Under the pieces are notes generated by a model, which was given only the letters and a program-made list of their open reading frames with translations, had not been told where the DNA came from and did no database searches. This document shows, one piece after another, positions 1-7,876 of a DNA stretch of 64,000 nt. The translations under genes and the position numbers were made by a program. Location: contig NZ_JADBDS010000004.1 in NCBI RefSeq assembly GCF_014873705.1, positions 372,001 through 436,000 on the forward strand, in the 5' to 3' direction. Source of the stretch: Mycobacterium sp. OAS707 (GTDB lineage Bacteria; Actinomycetota; Actinomycetes; Mycobacteriales; Mycobacteriaceae). Position 1 is the first letter of the stretch; the number at the start of each line of letters is the position of its first letter.

Positions 1-27
1 GTCAACTCGATCATCGAGCCCATGATT

Positions 28-786
28 TCAGGTTGCTTGGGCGACAACCAGGTCCGCGACCGCGCGCATGCCCGCCTCGTTGGGGTGTAACGGTGCCGGC
101 CTACCAGGCAATGGCAAACCTGGTTTGGTCGTCCACGGCCGGGCTGACCAGGCGTGGTGTTCGCGGCTGGCATCGGCGGCCCTGACCCATCCGCAACCCG
201 TAGCCGCGGCCGCCTCGCCGGTGAGGCGTTCCAGCGTGTCGGCGATCCGACGGCCCACCGCGACATCGGTATCGGCCAGTGGGGGCGCAGCACCCGTCGG
301 CGGCAACAGCGTCAGATAGTCGACGAACAGGACCCTCGCCCGCGGCGCTCGCTGGCGCAGCGTGCGACCGACTTCCTTCAACGATTCGGCAACCTCGGCC
401 AGGGCCCGGTCGCGGGCCGCCGGATCCAGCATGTCGCGCACCACGCCGCCGAGCAGCGGGATGGACCGGACGATTCGCGGCAGTCCGGCCGCCATCAGCA
501 GCGGGACGTAACCGACGTCATTGCCTCCGATGGTCACGGTCACCAAATCCTCTGAGCCGTCGAGCGCCTCGACCTGCGGCGGTGCCCCGTGCTGCGAATC
601 GGTGAGGATGTTGGCGGCGGTTGCGCCGGAATACGTCACGTCGACGACTTCGAGGCCCAGCTTCGCAGCGACGAGGTGCGCGTAGTTGCGTGCCGACCGC
701 CCGGCCCGAAACGGCGCACCCGCCGCCGACGGCCGGATGCCGGGACCTGCCGCCATCGAGCTGCCCAGCGCGACATAGCGTTTCAT
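28..786 (-). CDS. SGNH/GDSL-family hydrolase
   Basis: A 252-residue protein of the SGNH hydrolase superfamily, probably an esterase or lipase of unknown substrate. Block I is near the N-terminus (ALGSSMAAG, with GSS in place of the usual GDS). The oxyanion Asn lies in IGGND, and the catalytic His in LHPNEAGM near the C-terminus. No signal peptide is visible, so it is probably cytoplasmic. An upstream in-frame start would extend it to 942, but that extension lies antisense-free inside thiG and has no family resemblance. The ATG at 786 overlaps the thiG stop by 4 bp, so it is the last gene of the thiO-thiS-thiG operon and translationally coupled to it. A link to thiamine metabolism is not shown by the sequence. 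Confidence 0.85.
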   Translation of the reverse strand: MKRYVALGSSMAAGPGIRPSAAGAPFRAGRSARNYAHLVAAKLGLEVVDVTYSGATAANILTDSQHGAPPQVEALDGSEDLVTVTIGGNDVGYVPLLMAAGLPRIVRSIPLLGGVVRDMLDPAARDRALAEVAESLKEVGRTLRQRAPRARVLFVDYLTLLPPTGAAPPLADTDVAVGRRIADTLERLTGEAAAATGCGWVRAADASREHHAWSARPWTTKPGLPLPGRPAPLHPNEAGMRAVADLVVAQAT

Positions 787-1541
787 AACGAAGGGCTGGA
801 CGCCTGTGCCCAGAATCGCTTCGGAATCCGGCCCGCCTGCCGCGCAAGGTACCCGGCAGTCACTGCCGCGGCCATCGCCGCCGCCATGGTCGGTGGGTCG
901 GCCGCGCGCGTCACCGCAGTGGCCAAAAGCACCGCGTCGCAACCCAACTCCATCGCCAGCGCCGCATCGCTGGCCGTGCCGATGCCCGCATCGAGTATCA
1001 CCGGCACCCCGGCCGCCTCGACGATCATCTCGATGTTGTGCGGGTTGGCGATGCCCAGTCCGGTGCCGATCGGCGACCCGAGTGGCATCACCGCCACACA
1101 GCCGGTGTCCTCCAGCCGGCGCGCCAGCACCGGATCGTCGTTGGTGTAGGGCAGCACGCTGAAGCCATCGTCGACCAATTGCTCGGCGGCCCTGACCAAT
1201 TCGATGGCATCCGGTAGCAACGTGCGCTCGTCGGCGATGACCTCGAGCTTGACCCAGTCGGTGCCAAGCGCCTCGCGCGCAAGCTGCGCCGTGAGCACCG
1301 CCTCGGCAGCCCCGCGACAGCCGGCGGTGTTGGGCAGCGGACTGATGCCGAGTCGGTTCAGCAGGTCCAGCACACCCGTTCCGCTCTCGGCGTCGACGCG
1401 TCGCATCGCCACGGTGGTCAGCTCGGTGCCCGAGGCAACCAAAGCCTCCTCGAGGACAGCGAGATTCGACGCGCCTCCGGTGCCCATGATCAGCCGCGAA
1501 CCGAACTCGCGACCGGCAATCGTCAACTTGGAATCAGCCAC
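783..1541 (-). CDS. thiG: Thiazole synthase ThiG
   Basis: This 252-residue TIM-barrel enzyme makes the thiazole phosphate moiety of thiamine from deoxyxylulose 5-phosphate, dehydroglycine and ThiS-thiocarboxylate. The family signatures are clear: GREFGSRLIMGTGG near the start, the Schiff-base Lys region TDWVKLEVI, and the phosphate-binding GIGTASDAALAMELGCDAVL near the C-terminus. The length is normal for the family. It overlaps thiS by 8 bp upstream and the SGNH gene by 4 bp downstream, so the set is one operon under the TPP riboswitch upstream of thiO. Confidence 0.97.
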   Translation of the reverse strand: MADSKLTIAGREFGSRLIMGTGGASNLAVLEEALVASGTELTTVAMRRVDAESGTGVLDLLNRLGISPLPNTAGCRGAAEAVLTAQLAREALGTDWVKLEVIADERTLLPDAIELVRAAEQLVDDGFSVLPYTNDDPVLARRLEDTGCVAVMPLGSPIGTGLGIANPHNIEMIVEAAGVPVILDAGIGTASDAALAMELGCDAVLLATAVTRAADPPTMAAAMAAAVTAGYLARQAGRIPKRFWAQASSPSL

Positions 1542-1731
1542 CTTGCACCGCCGTCACCACTTCCACCCGCGCGCCGTCGGTCAGCGCGGTTTCCCATTCC
1601 GATCGCGGCAGCACCGCCCAGTCGACCGCGACCGCGATGCCCTTCTCCGGAAAGCCAAGGCGTTCCACAAGTGCCGCCACCGTCGTCTGGTCCTCGATCT
1701 CGACGGCTTCGTCGTTGACCGTCACTTTCAT
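1534..1731 (-). CDS. thiS: Sulfur carrier protein ThiS
   Basis: A 65-residue ubiquitin-like sulfur carrier that ends in the required Gly-Gly (AVQGG). This terminus is adenylated and converted to a thiocarboxylate to supply sulfur to ThiG. The start MKVTVNDEAVE at 1731 gives the normal ThiS length; a longer frame to 1785 adds only low-complexity residues that lie inside thiO. The gene overlaps the thiO stop by 4 bp and thiG by 8 bp. No thiF adenylase is in the window. Confidence 0.95.
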   Translation of the reverse strand: MKVTVNDEAVEIEDQTTVAALVERLGFPEKGIAVAVDWAVLPRSEWETALTDGARVEVVTAVQGG

Positions 1732-2741
1732 CGGCTTGCTCCCACTGTGACATTCAGTTCGGCGGCGATCCGCTCGGCCGTCCACGGCGCTAGCAGGAAT
1801 CCGTTGCGGCCATGCCCAGCAGCGACCAGGACCCGCTCATCGAGTCGCTCGACGATCGGCAGCCCGTCGGGCGTCATCGGCCTGAGACCGGCGGCACATT
1901 CGGCGAGCTCGTATTCGCCAAGCGCCGGAATCACCGCGCACGCGTCGTCGAGCAACTCCCGCACACCTGTGACGGCGGGCGCGGTGTCGCGGCCGTGCTC
2001 GTATTGCGTGGCACCGACGACCATCCCGTCGGCGCGCGGCACCAGGTACACCTGGCGGCCGTGCACCCGTGCGCGGATCACGCGCTGCGGCACAGGCATA
2101 CAGCCGTGACGCCATCGCAGGCGCAGCACTTCACCCTTCACCGGCCGGATCGGCAAGCCGGGCCAAAGTGTCGGTGCGTCGATGCCGTTTGCGATCACCA
2201 CGGCGTCGGCATCGGTCGGCAACACGTCGACCGGCGGCGCCCACTGCACACCCAGCCGCTCGCAATGCGCAGCCAACGCCTCGACGACGGCCCGATTGTC
2301 TACGGCCAGTTCCGTTTCGGCGACGAAACCATGTCGAATGCCTTGTGCCAGAAGCGGTTCCAGATCACGAGCCGTCGATGTCGGCCGGACCGGATACCCC
2401 TGGGCCGCCAACCATTCTCCGACTGTCTTCAGATCGGCGGCGTCAGCGCGGTCAACGGCGACCACCAGCGATTCGCGTGCGGTGACTACGTCGGCGGGCA
2501 GGCCCTCGAGATAGGAGTCGGGTCCCCCTTGATTCCACAGCGCCAGCGAGGCCAGACCGATCTGCAGCAGCCGCTCCTCACCGGGCCAGCCCTCGCTGTG
2601 CGGGGCGAGCATGCCGCCTGCCACCCATGAGGCACCGCGTTGGTCGGTGCGGTGCACGCGGACAGCCCAACCGTCCAGCGCAGCGCGTCGCGCGACGGAC
2701 AGCCCGATGACGCCGCCGCCGATGACGGCCAGTGAACGCAC
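1728..2741 (-). CDS. thiO: Glycine oxidase ThiO
   Basis: An FAD-dependent oxidase that converts glycine to dehydroglycine for ThiG. It starts with the FAD-binding Rossmann motif VIGGGVIGLSVARRAALDG and ends with the FAD-contacting GHGRNGFLLAPWTAE. I chose the GTG at 2741 (VRSLAVIGGG, 337 residues) because a longer ATG start at 2765 lies inside the conserved 3' end of the TPP riboswitch, while a GGGAGGAGG ribosome-binding site sits just before the GTG. It is the first gene of thiO-thiS-thiG-SGNH. The riboswitch 3' end overlaps the ribosome-binding region, which suggests control of translation initiation. Confidence 0.95.
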   Translation of the reverse strand: MRSLAVIGGGVIGLSVARRAALDGWAVRVHRTDQRGASWVAGGMLAPHSEGWPGEERLLQIGLASLALWNQGGPDSYLEGLPADVVTARESLVVAVDRADAADLKTVGEWLAAQGYPVRPTSTARDLEPLLAQGIRHGFVAETELAVDNRAVVEALAAHCERLGVQWAPPVDVLPTDADAVVIANGIDAPTLWPGLPIRPVKGEVLRLRWRHGCMPVPQRVIRARVHGRQVYLVPRADGMVVGATQYEHGRDTAPAVTGVRELLDDACAVIPALGEYELAECAAGLRPMTPDGLPIVERLDERVLVAAGHGRNGFLLAPWTAERIAAELNVTVGASR

Positions 2742-2745
2742 CTTT

Positions 2746-2840
2746 CCTCCTCCCTTCGCCGGCATGATCCGGATCAGGTGTGACGGTAAGGGCAGGCGTG
2801 CCCACTCTCAGTCCTCGGCCCAGGGGACTCCCGTGTCGGC
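2746..2840 (-). promoter_or_regulatory. TPP riboswitch (THI element) controlling thiO-thiS-thiG
   Basis: On the minus strand the region carries the hallmark CTGAGAG (2805-2811) followed about 30 bases later by CCTGATCCGGATCATGCCGG and then GAAGGGAGG, which are the conserved core strands of the thiamine pyrophosphate aptamer. It ends directly at the thiO ribosome-binding site. No terminator hairpin with a U-run is visible between aptamer and gene, so sequestration of the ribosome-binding site is the likelier mechanism. Boundaries are approximate. Confidence 0.93.
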
Positions 2841-2868
2841 TATCAACAGTACTCGAACATGCCCGACG

Positions 2869-4236
2869 TCATGTCGGAGTAAGTGCTGGCTCCGCAGCGC
2901 GCTGATGACGCCGCCGCGGGCGGGCCGCACGGAGCAGCATCCTCGGATGCAGCAGCGTCGCGGGCGGATCGAGCAGGCCTGTCACACGGAAGAACTGTTG
3001 GGCAACGGCGCTGTCGGTCTCCGCGACGGTTTGCAGGCGACTGACGTACCTGTTGGAAAGCTGTGCAAGCCATGGTCTGGGGCCTTCCACTTCCGGAAGG
3101 CTCAGATCGGCCCCGACGGCGAACTGCCAGGCGACACTGATGGGCTTGGCGGCCTCGCGGAAGTAGCGTCTCGCCAATTCGTCCCCGCCTCGACGCAAGC
3201 ACGCGCCGAGCGCCAGTGCTTGCAAGGCGGCCACCGTCATTCCCTGGCCGTAGACAGGATTGAAACTGCAGATCGCATCGCCAAGAACCACTAGCCCGGC
3301 AGGGAAGCGGCGCATTTTGTCGTATCGCCGCCACCGAGTCTCCGGGTAGCGGTACCGGCACACATCTGCCAGCGGCTCCCCGTTGCTGATCGCACCGAGC
3401 ACATGCGCAGGCGCAAAGCCTTCGGCGTAGGAAAGCATGTCGGCCAGCTGGCAGGGCGGTTCGACACCGGCCATGCCAAACACCGTGAACATCCACGTGT
3501 CGTTTTCGTATCCGAGGAAGGCCATCCCGCTGGGCCGGCCGGGAACGGCCCCGATCAGGACGAGCTTCTCCTCGAGTGTGCCCGGTGGGAGCCGCAGCAG
3601 TTGGCTCGAGTAAGCCAATCGCACCTGCAGACTGTCTTCCTTAGGCCTGCCGTAGCCCATCCCCTCGAGGAATACCGGCGTTCGCGAACCCCTGCCCGTC
3701 GCGTCCGCGACAAGATCGGCTGCAAGCAGCTGCTCATCGTCACCGCTATGACGACGGATCCGCACACCGGTTACGCGGTCGCTTTCCGGGGTCGACGCCA
3801 GATCGACGACGTCATAACCGTCGAACAACGCGACGTTTTCAATCGCGCGCAACCGTTGCCCGACAAGGGTTTCCAGCAACGGCCTGCTCGGAAGGAATAT
3901 CGATGGGACATTCAAGGCTCCAGTGCGCGACATTTCGTGACCTGCGAACGAGAAATACGCCTCGGCCATGTCCTGATAGTCGAACGCGGGCGCCCCGGCG
4001 CCGACGAGCTCATCGGTGAATGCCGGGAACAACTCGTCCAGCACCGCAGAGCCGCGTCCCAGCAGGGCGTGGACGTGCCGGCCTTGTGGGACTCCTCGGC
4101 GATTAGCAGCGTCGGGCGGCAGCACGTCGCGCTCCACCACGGTGACGTGGTCGTAGAAATCGGACAGTACGCGCGCGGCCACCAAGCCGCCCATGCTCGC
4201 CCCCAGTACGACTGCGTGTTCCCCCAGCTTCGCCAT
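2869..4236 (-). CDS. FAD-dependent monooxygenase-like oxidoreductase
   Basis: A 455-residue flavoprotein. The N-terminal dinucleotide fold AVVLGASMGGLVAARVLSD is followed by VVERD, and the second FAD motif is VLGDAICSFNPVYGQGMTVA, typical of PHBH-type aromatic hydroxylases and geranylgeranyl-reductase-like proteins. The start chosen is MAKLGEHAVV; the frame runs on upstream to 4605 but that part is antisense to thiE. The gene lies directly upstream of the TPP riboswitch on the same strand and is divergent from thiE (75 bp apart). In M. tuberculosis thiO and thiE are direct neighbours as I recall, so this gene looks like an insertion into the thi locus. The substrate is unknown. Confidence 0.85.
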   Translation of the reverse strand: MAKLGEHAVVLGASMGGLVAARVLSDFYDHVTVVERDVLPPDAANRRGVPQGRHVHALLGRGSAVLDELFPAFTDELVGAGAPAFDYQDMAEAYFSFAGHEMSRTGALNVPSIFLPSRPLLETLVGQRLRAIENVALFDGYDVVDLASTPESDRVTGVRIRRHSGDDEQLLAADLVADATGRGSRTPVFLEGMGYGRPKEDSLQVRLAYSSQLLRLPPGTLEEKLVLIGAVPGRPSGMAFLGYENDTWMFTVFGMAGVEPPCQLADMLSYAEGFAPAHVLGAISNGEPLADVCRYRYPETRWRRYDKMRRFPAGLVVLGDAICSFNPVYGQGMTVAALQALALGACLRRGGDELARRYFREAAKPISVAWQFAVGADLSLPEVEGPRPWLAQLSNRYVSRLQTVAETDSAVAQQFFRVTGLLDPPATLLHPRMLLRAARPRRRHQRAAEPALTPT

Positions 4237-4311
4237 GCAGTCACCATCGCCCGACCCCCAAGAGCCGCATAGCGTAGCCGGGTACTCGAATTCGGCAGCT
4301 AGGGTCGCCGT

Positions 4312-4983
4312 GTGCAAACACCCGGTGAGCGGCTGGCCTCGTCGTCGCTGTATCTCTGCACCGACGCCCGGCGTGAGCGAGGTGACCTGGCCGAATTCGT
4401 CGAGGCCGCGCTGGCAGGCGGCGTCGACATCATCCAGCTGCGCGACAAGGGCTCGGCAGGCGAGCAACAATTCGGCCCGCTCGAAGCGCGCCATGAGCTG
4501 GCGGCCCTCGAGGTGCTCGCCGACGCGGCGCGCCGCCACGACGCGCTGCTGGCGGTCAACGACCGCGCCGACATCGCGCTGGCCTCGGGAGCCGACGTGC
4601 TGCACCTCGGCCAGGACGACCTACCGCTGCCGATCGCGCGCGGCATCATCGGCCCGCGCCCCGTCATCGGACGCTCCACGCACGACCGCGAGCAGGCGAC
4701 GGCGGCCGTCAACGAAGATGTGGACTACTTCTGCGTGGGACCGTGCTGGCCAACCCCGACGAAACCTGGTCGCCCATCGCCGGGCCTCGACCTTGTTCGG
4801 GCGACCGCCGAATTGGCAACGCACAAGCCATGGTTCGCGATCGGCGGAATCGACGAGCAGCGGCTGTCCGAGGTGCTCGAGGCGGGCGCAACGCGCGTCG
4901 TCGTCGTGCGGGCGATCACCGGAGCCGAGGACCCGAAGGCCGCGGCGCATCGGTTCAAAGCTCGGCTGGCAACAGCGGGATAG
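4312..4983 (+). CDS. thiE: Thiamine-phosphate synthase ThiE
   Basis: This 223-residue TIM-barrel enzyme couples HMP-pyrophosphate and thiazole phosphate to thiamine phosphate. Family motifs visible in order are QLRDKGS, VNDRADIALASGADVLHLGQ, IGRSTH, the pyrophosphate loop VGPCWPTPTKPGRP, and FAIGGID near the end. It starts with GTG (MQTPGERLAS). It is transcribed away from thiO-thiS-thiG and has no TPP aptamer of its own that I can see. Its 3' end overlaps the convergent Nudix gene by 29 bp. Confidence 0.96.
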   Translation: MQTPGERLASSSLYLCTDARRERGDLAEFVEAALAGGVDIIQLRDKGSAGEQQFGPLEARHELAALEVLADAARRHDALLAVNDRADIALASGADVLHLGQDDLPLPIARGIIGPRPVIGRSTHDREQATAAVNEDVDYFCVGPCWPTPTKPGRPSPGLDLVRATAELATHKPWFAIGGIDEQRLSEVLEAGATRVVVVRAITGAEDPKAAAHRFKARLATAG

Positions 4984-5458
4984 TCGCCGCGACTTGGCGT
5001 AGCCGCTCCCAGCTGGCAGCGAATCCGGGATGCAACGGCAGTTGCGCGACCTCGTCCACCGAGACCCAACGCAATTCGGAACTCTCGCGGTTGGGCACCG
5101 TCTCGAGCTGCTCGGCGGCGTCGGCGATCACGGTGGTGTAGGTCCAACGGCTGCCGGTCGCCCCCGAAATCTCAGCGGTGACGACCGTTGTGCGCACGGT
5201 CAGCAGGTCGGCCGGCAGGCCTGCTTCCTCATGGGCTTCGCGTACTGCGGCCTGCTCCGGCGTTTCGTGGCTGTCGCGCGCGCCGCCCGGCAGGCCCCAG
5301 GTGCCGCCCTGATGACTCCACGGCGCCCGGTGTTGCAGCAGCACCGCAGGCGAGCCGTCGACGCCCGGCGCTCGCAGCAGCAGACCGGCCGCACCGTGCT
5401 TGCCCCAGAACGCCGCGCCGGTGTCGGACACGACCCAGCCGTCACCGTCGCCACGCAC
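4955..5458 (-). CDS. mutT3: Nudix hydrolase, MutT3-like
   Basis: A 167-residue Nudix hydrolase. The full Nudix box is present around residues 59-80: Gly59, Glu65, then REAHEEAG at 73-80, which binds the catalytic metal. In M. tuberculosis the protein at this place (Rv0413, MutT3) hydrolyses oxidised nucleotides such as 8-oxo-dGTP products; the same role here is inferred from position and motif. It is convergent with thiE, overlapping it by 29 bp, and divergent from the membrane protein gene at 5604. Confidence 0.88.
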   Translation of the reverse strand: MRGDGDGWVVSDTGAAFWGKHGAAGLLLRAPGVDGSPAVLLQHRAPWSHQGGTWGLPGGARDSHETPEQAAVREAHEEAGLPADLLTVRTTVVTAEISGATGSRWTYTTVIADAAEQLETVPNRESSELRWVSVDEVAQLPLHPGFAASWERLRQVAATIPLLPAEL

Positions 5459-5538
5459 TCGTTCAGCTTAGGGAACGCAGAAGAAAGACGTGCCCCTCGA
5501 ATGCCCACACGTCACCACAACAACTCTTAGAATTCTTT

Positions 5539-5544
5539 TATAGT
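5539..5544 (+). promoter_or_regulatory. Possible -10 element for the 5604-10158 operon
   Basis: TATAGT stands out in an AT-rich patch (GAATTCTTTTATAGTGTGG) 60 bp upstream of the GTG start at 5604. No convincing -35 hexamer is visible at 16-18 bp. It would drive the membrane protein-glnH-pknG operon. Confidence 0.35.
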
Positions 5545-5603
5545 GTGGTGAAACGGTCGGGACGATAGCCGGAGAGCAGCGAAAAGATGAGGTCCGCGCG
5601 CAC

Positions 5604-6923
5604 GTGACTGTGGAGTTGGCGCACCCTTCGACCGAACCACTCGCGTCGCGGTCGCCGACCACCCCCGCGCATCCGCGTTGGTGGTTCCTGTGGACCACAC
5701 CGGGTCGCATCCTGACCATCGGCGTCGTCCTCTCGGCTCTCGTCATCGCCAGCGCGTTTGCCACGTCGACCACGATCAACGACCGCCAACAGGCGCTCAC
5801 CACCGTCCTAAATCACACCGAGCCGCTGTCGTTCGCGGCCGGCCAGCTCTACACCACGCTGTCGGTGGCCGACGCCGCAGCGGCGACCGCGTTCATCGCC
5901 GGCTCTGAGCCGCGCGACGTCCGCCAGCGCTACGAGCAGGCCATCACCGATGCTTCGGTGGCGGTGGCGCGGGCCTCCAGCGGGCTGACCGACGAGCCGA
6001 TGGTGCAACTGCTCGGCCGCGTCAACGCCCAACTGTCGGTGTACACCGGGCTGGTCGAAACCGCGCGGACCAACAACCGCGCCGGCAACCCGGTCGGTTC
6101 GTCGTATCTGTCCGAGGCGTCGTCGTTGATGCAGACCCAGATGCTTCCCGACGCGCAACGCCTGTACGAAGAGACCTCAGCGCGGGTGGATGCCGAAACG
6201 ACCGCGTCGACAAAGATTCCCGGGCCGGTCATTCTCGTGGTGCTCGCGACGCTGCTGTTCGGCGCATTCTCGAATCGGTGGCTCGCCCGAAGAACGCGTC
6301 GGCGGGTGAACATCGGATTCGTCGCTGGCGGGCTTGCCGTGCTGATCATGCTGATATGGGTTGGCACCGCGCTCGTCATCTCGACGTCGGACAGCCGCAG
6401 CGCGAAAGATACTGCGGCGGAGTCCCTGAAGACCGTCACCAGCCTCGCGATCACTGCGCAGCAGGCGCGGGCCGACGAGACGCTGTCGTTGATCCGCCGC
6501 GGGGACGAAGACGTGCGCAAGCAGTCCTACTACCAACGGATCGACTCGATGCAGCAAGAGCTGTCGGACTATCTGTCCCGCGACGACGCCATCGACAAGA
6601 CCGATCTCGCCGACGCCGAACAACTGCTCAAGCGGTGGCGGGCCGCCGACGACAGGATCAACGCCTACATCGCCGTCGGCAATTACCAGGCCGCCACACA
6701 GGTGGCGCTCGGCACCGGCGAGGACGACTCGACGCCGGCGTTCGACAAGCTCGACACCGCGCTCACCAAGGGCATCGAGGAAAGCCGCAACCAGTTGCGC
6801 AATGACATTCTCAATGCCCGCAGGGTGCTCTCGGGTGCGACGGTCGGCGCGGCAGCGCTGTCGGTCGCCGCGGCGTTGGCGGTGGCGCTGGGGTTGTGGC
6901 CGAGGCTAAGCGAGTATCGGTGA
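5604..6923 (+). CDS. Integral membrane protein upstream of glnH-pknG (Rv0412c-like)
   Basis: A 439-residue membrane protein of unknown biochemical function. A first transmembrane helix lies near residues 33-53, then an extracytoplasmic helical region, two further membrane helices around residues 205-260, a second helical sensor-like region, and a final helix at the C-terminus. The helical segments resemble four-helix ligand-binding modules but no enzymatic motif is seen. It overlaps glnH (TGATG at 6921) and is therefore translationally coupled to glnH and pknG. In M. tuberculosis the same trio is Rv0412c-glnX/glnH-pknG, and the membrane protein has been proposed to pass amino-acid signals from GlnH to PknG. 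GTG start. Confidence 0.85.
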   Translation: MTVELAHPSTEPLASRSPTTPAHPRWWFLWTTPGRILTIGVVLSALVIASAFATSTTINDRQQALTTVLNHTEPLSFAAGQLYTTLSVADAAAATAFIAGSEPRDVRQRYEQAITDASVAVARASSGLTDEPMVQLLGRVNAQLSVYTGLVETARTNNRAGNPVGSSYLSEASSLMQTQMLPDAQRLYEETSARVDAETTASTKIPGPVILVVLATLLFGAFSNRWLARRTRRRVNIGFVAGGLAVLIMLIWVGTALVISTSDSRSAKDTAAESLKTVTSLAITAQQARADETLSLIRRGDEDVRKQSYYQRIDSMQQELSDYLSRDDAIDKTDLADAEQLLKRWRAADDRINAYIAVGNYQAATQVALGTGEDDSTPAFDKLDTALTKGIEESRNQLRNDILNARRVLSGATVGAAALSVAAALAVALGLWPRLSEYR

Positions 6924-7876
6924 TGAGGAAATTGTGCGTGCTCGCGGCCGTGGCGGTACTCAGCGGTTGCGCACAGGGGGCCGCGGTGATGCCGGCGCCA
7001 GGCGTCACGCTCGCACCGCCGACGCCGGCCGGCCTGCAGGAACTGCCGCCGGTCGCGGCGAAGGCACCGTCCGCGCAAGGAGACTGCAACCGTACAGCCA
7101 GCCTGCGCCCGTTCAACACCAAAGCCGAGGCCGACGCCGCCGTCGCCAACATCCGCAACCGCGGCAGACTCATCGTCGGCCTCGACATCGGCAGCAACCT
7201 GTTCTCCTTCCGCGATCCGATCACCGGTGAGATCACAGGCTTCGACGTCGACATCGCCGGCGAGATCGCGCGCGACATCTTCGGCAGCCCTTCGCAAGTC
7301 GAGTACCGCATCCTGTCGTCGGCCGACCGCATCGCCGCGCTGCAGAACAATCAGGTCGACGTGGTCGTCAAGACGATGACCATCACGTGTGAGCGCAAGA
7401 AGCAGGTCGGTTTCTCGACGGTGTATTTGAATGCCAACCAACGGATTCTGGCCGCGCGGGATTCGTCGATTTCGCAACCGTCGGACCTGTCGGGCAAGCG
7501 GGTGTGCGTCGCGAAGGGCACCACGTCCTTGGATCGCATACAACAGATCAGCCCGCCGCCGATCATCGTCGGCGTGGTGACGTGGGCCGACTGCCTGGTG
7601 GCGCTGCAGCAGCGGCAGGTCGACGCCGTCAGCACCGACGACTCGATCCTGGCCGGCCTGGTATCCCAGGATCCATACCTGCACATCGTCGGCCCGAGCC
7701 TGAACGAACAGCCCTACGGCATCGGCGTGAACCTGCAGAACCCCGGGCTGGTGCGGTTCGTCAACGGCACGCTGGAGCGGATCCGCCGCGACGGCACCTG
7801 GTACACGTTGTACCGCAAGTGGTTAACGGTCCTCGGTCCCGCACCGGCGCCGCCAGTCGCGAGGTATTCGGACTGA
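6923..7876 (+). CDS. glnH: Amino-acid-binding lipoprotein GlnH
   Basis: A 317-residue solute-binding lipoprotein. The signal peptide MRKLCVLAAVAVLSGC contains a lipobox with the lipidated Cys at residue 16. The mature part is a type II periplasmic-binding fold: GRLIVGLDIGSNLFSF, GFDVDIAGEIARDIFG, DRIAALQNNQVDVVV. M. tuberculosis GlnH binds Asp, Glu and Gln and signals to PknG; that role is inferred here from identity and context. The start at 6923 overlaps the previous stop, and the stop overlaps the pknG ATG (TGATG at 7874). No ABC permease or ATPase is adjacent, so sensing rather than uptake fits. Confidence 0.93.
   Translation: MRKLCVLAAVAVLSGCAQGAAVMPAPGVTLAPPTPAGLQELPPVAAKAPSAQGDCNRTASLRPFNTKAEADAAVANIRNRGRLIVGLDIGSNLFSFRDPITGEITGFDVDIAGEIARDIFGSPSQVEYRILSSADRIAALQNNQVDVVVKTMTITCERKKQVGFSTVYLNANQRILAARDSSISQPSDLSGKRVCVAKGTTSLDRIQQISPPPIIVGVVTWADCLVALQQRQVDAVSTDDSILAGLVSQDPYLHIVGPSLNEQPYGIGVNLQNPGLVRFVNGTLERIRRDGTWYTLYRKWLTVLGPAPAPPVARYSD

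Noticed and set aside
5516..5521. -35 box for the 5604 operon
   Set aside because: CACAAC is at the right distance from TATAGT but bears too little resemblance to TTGACA.
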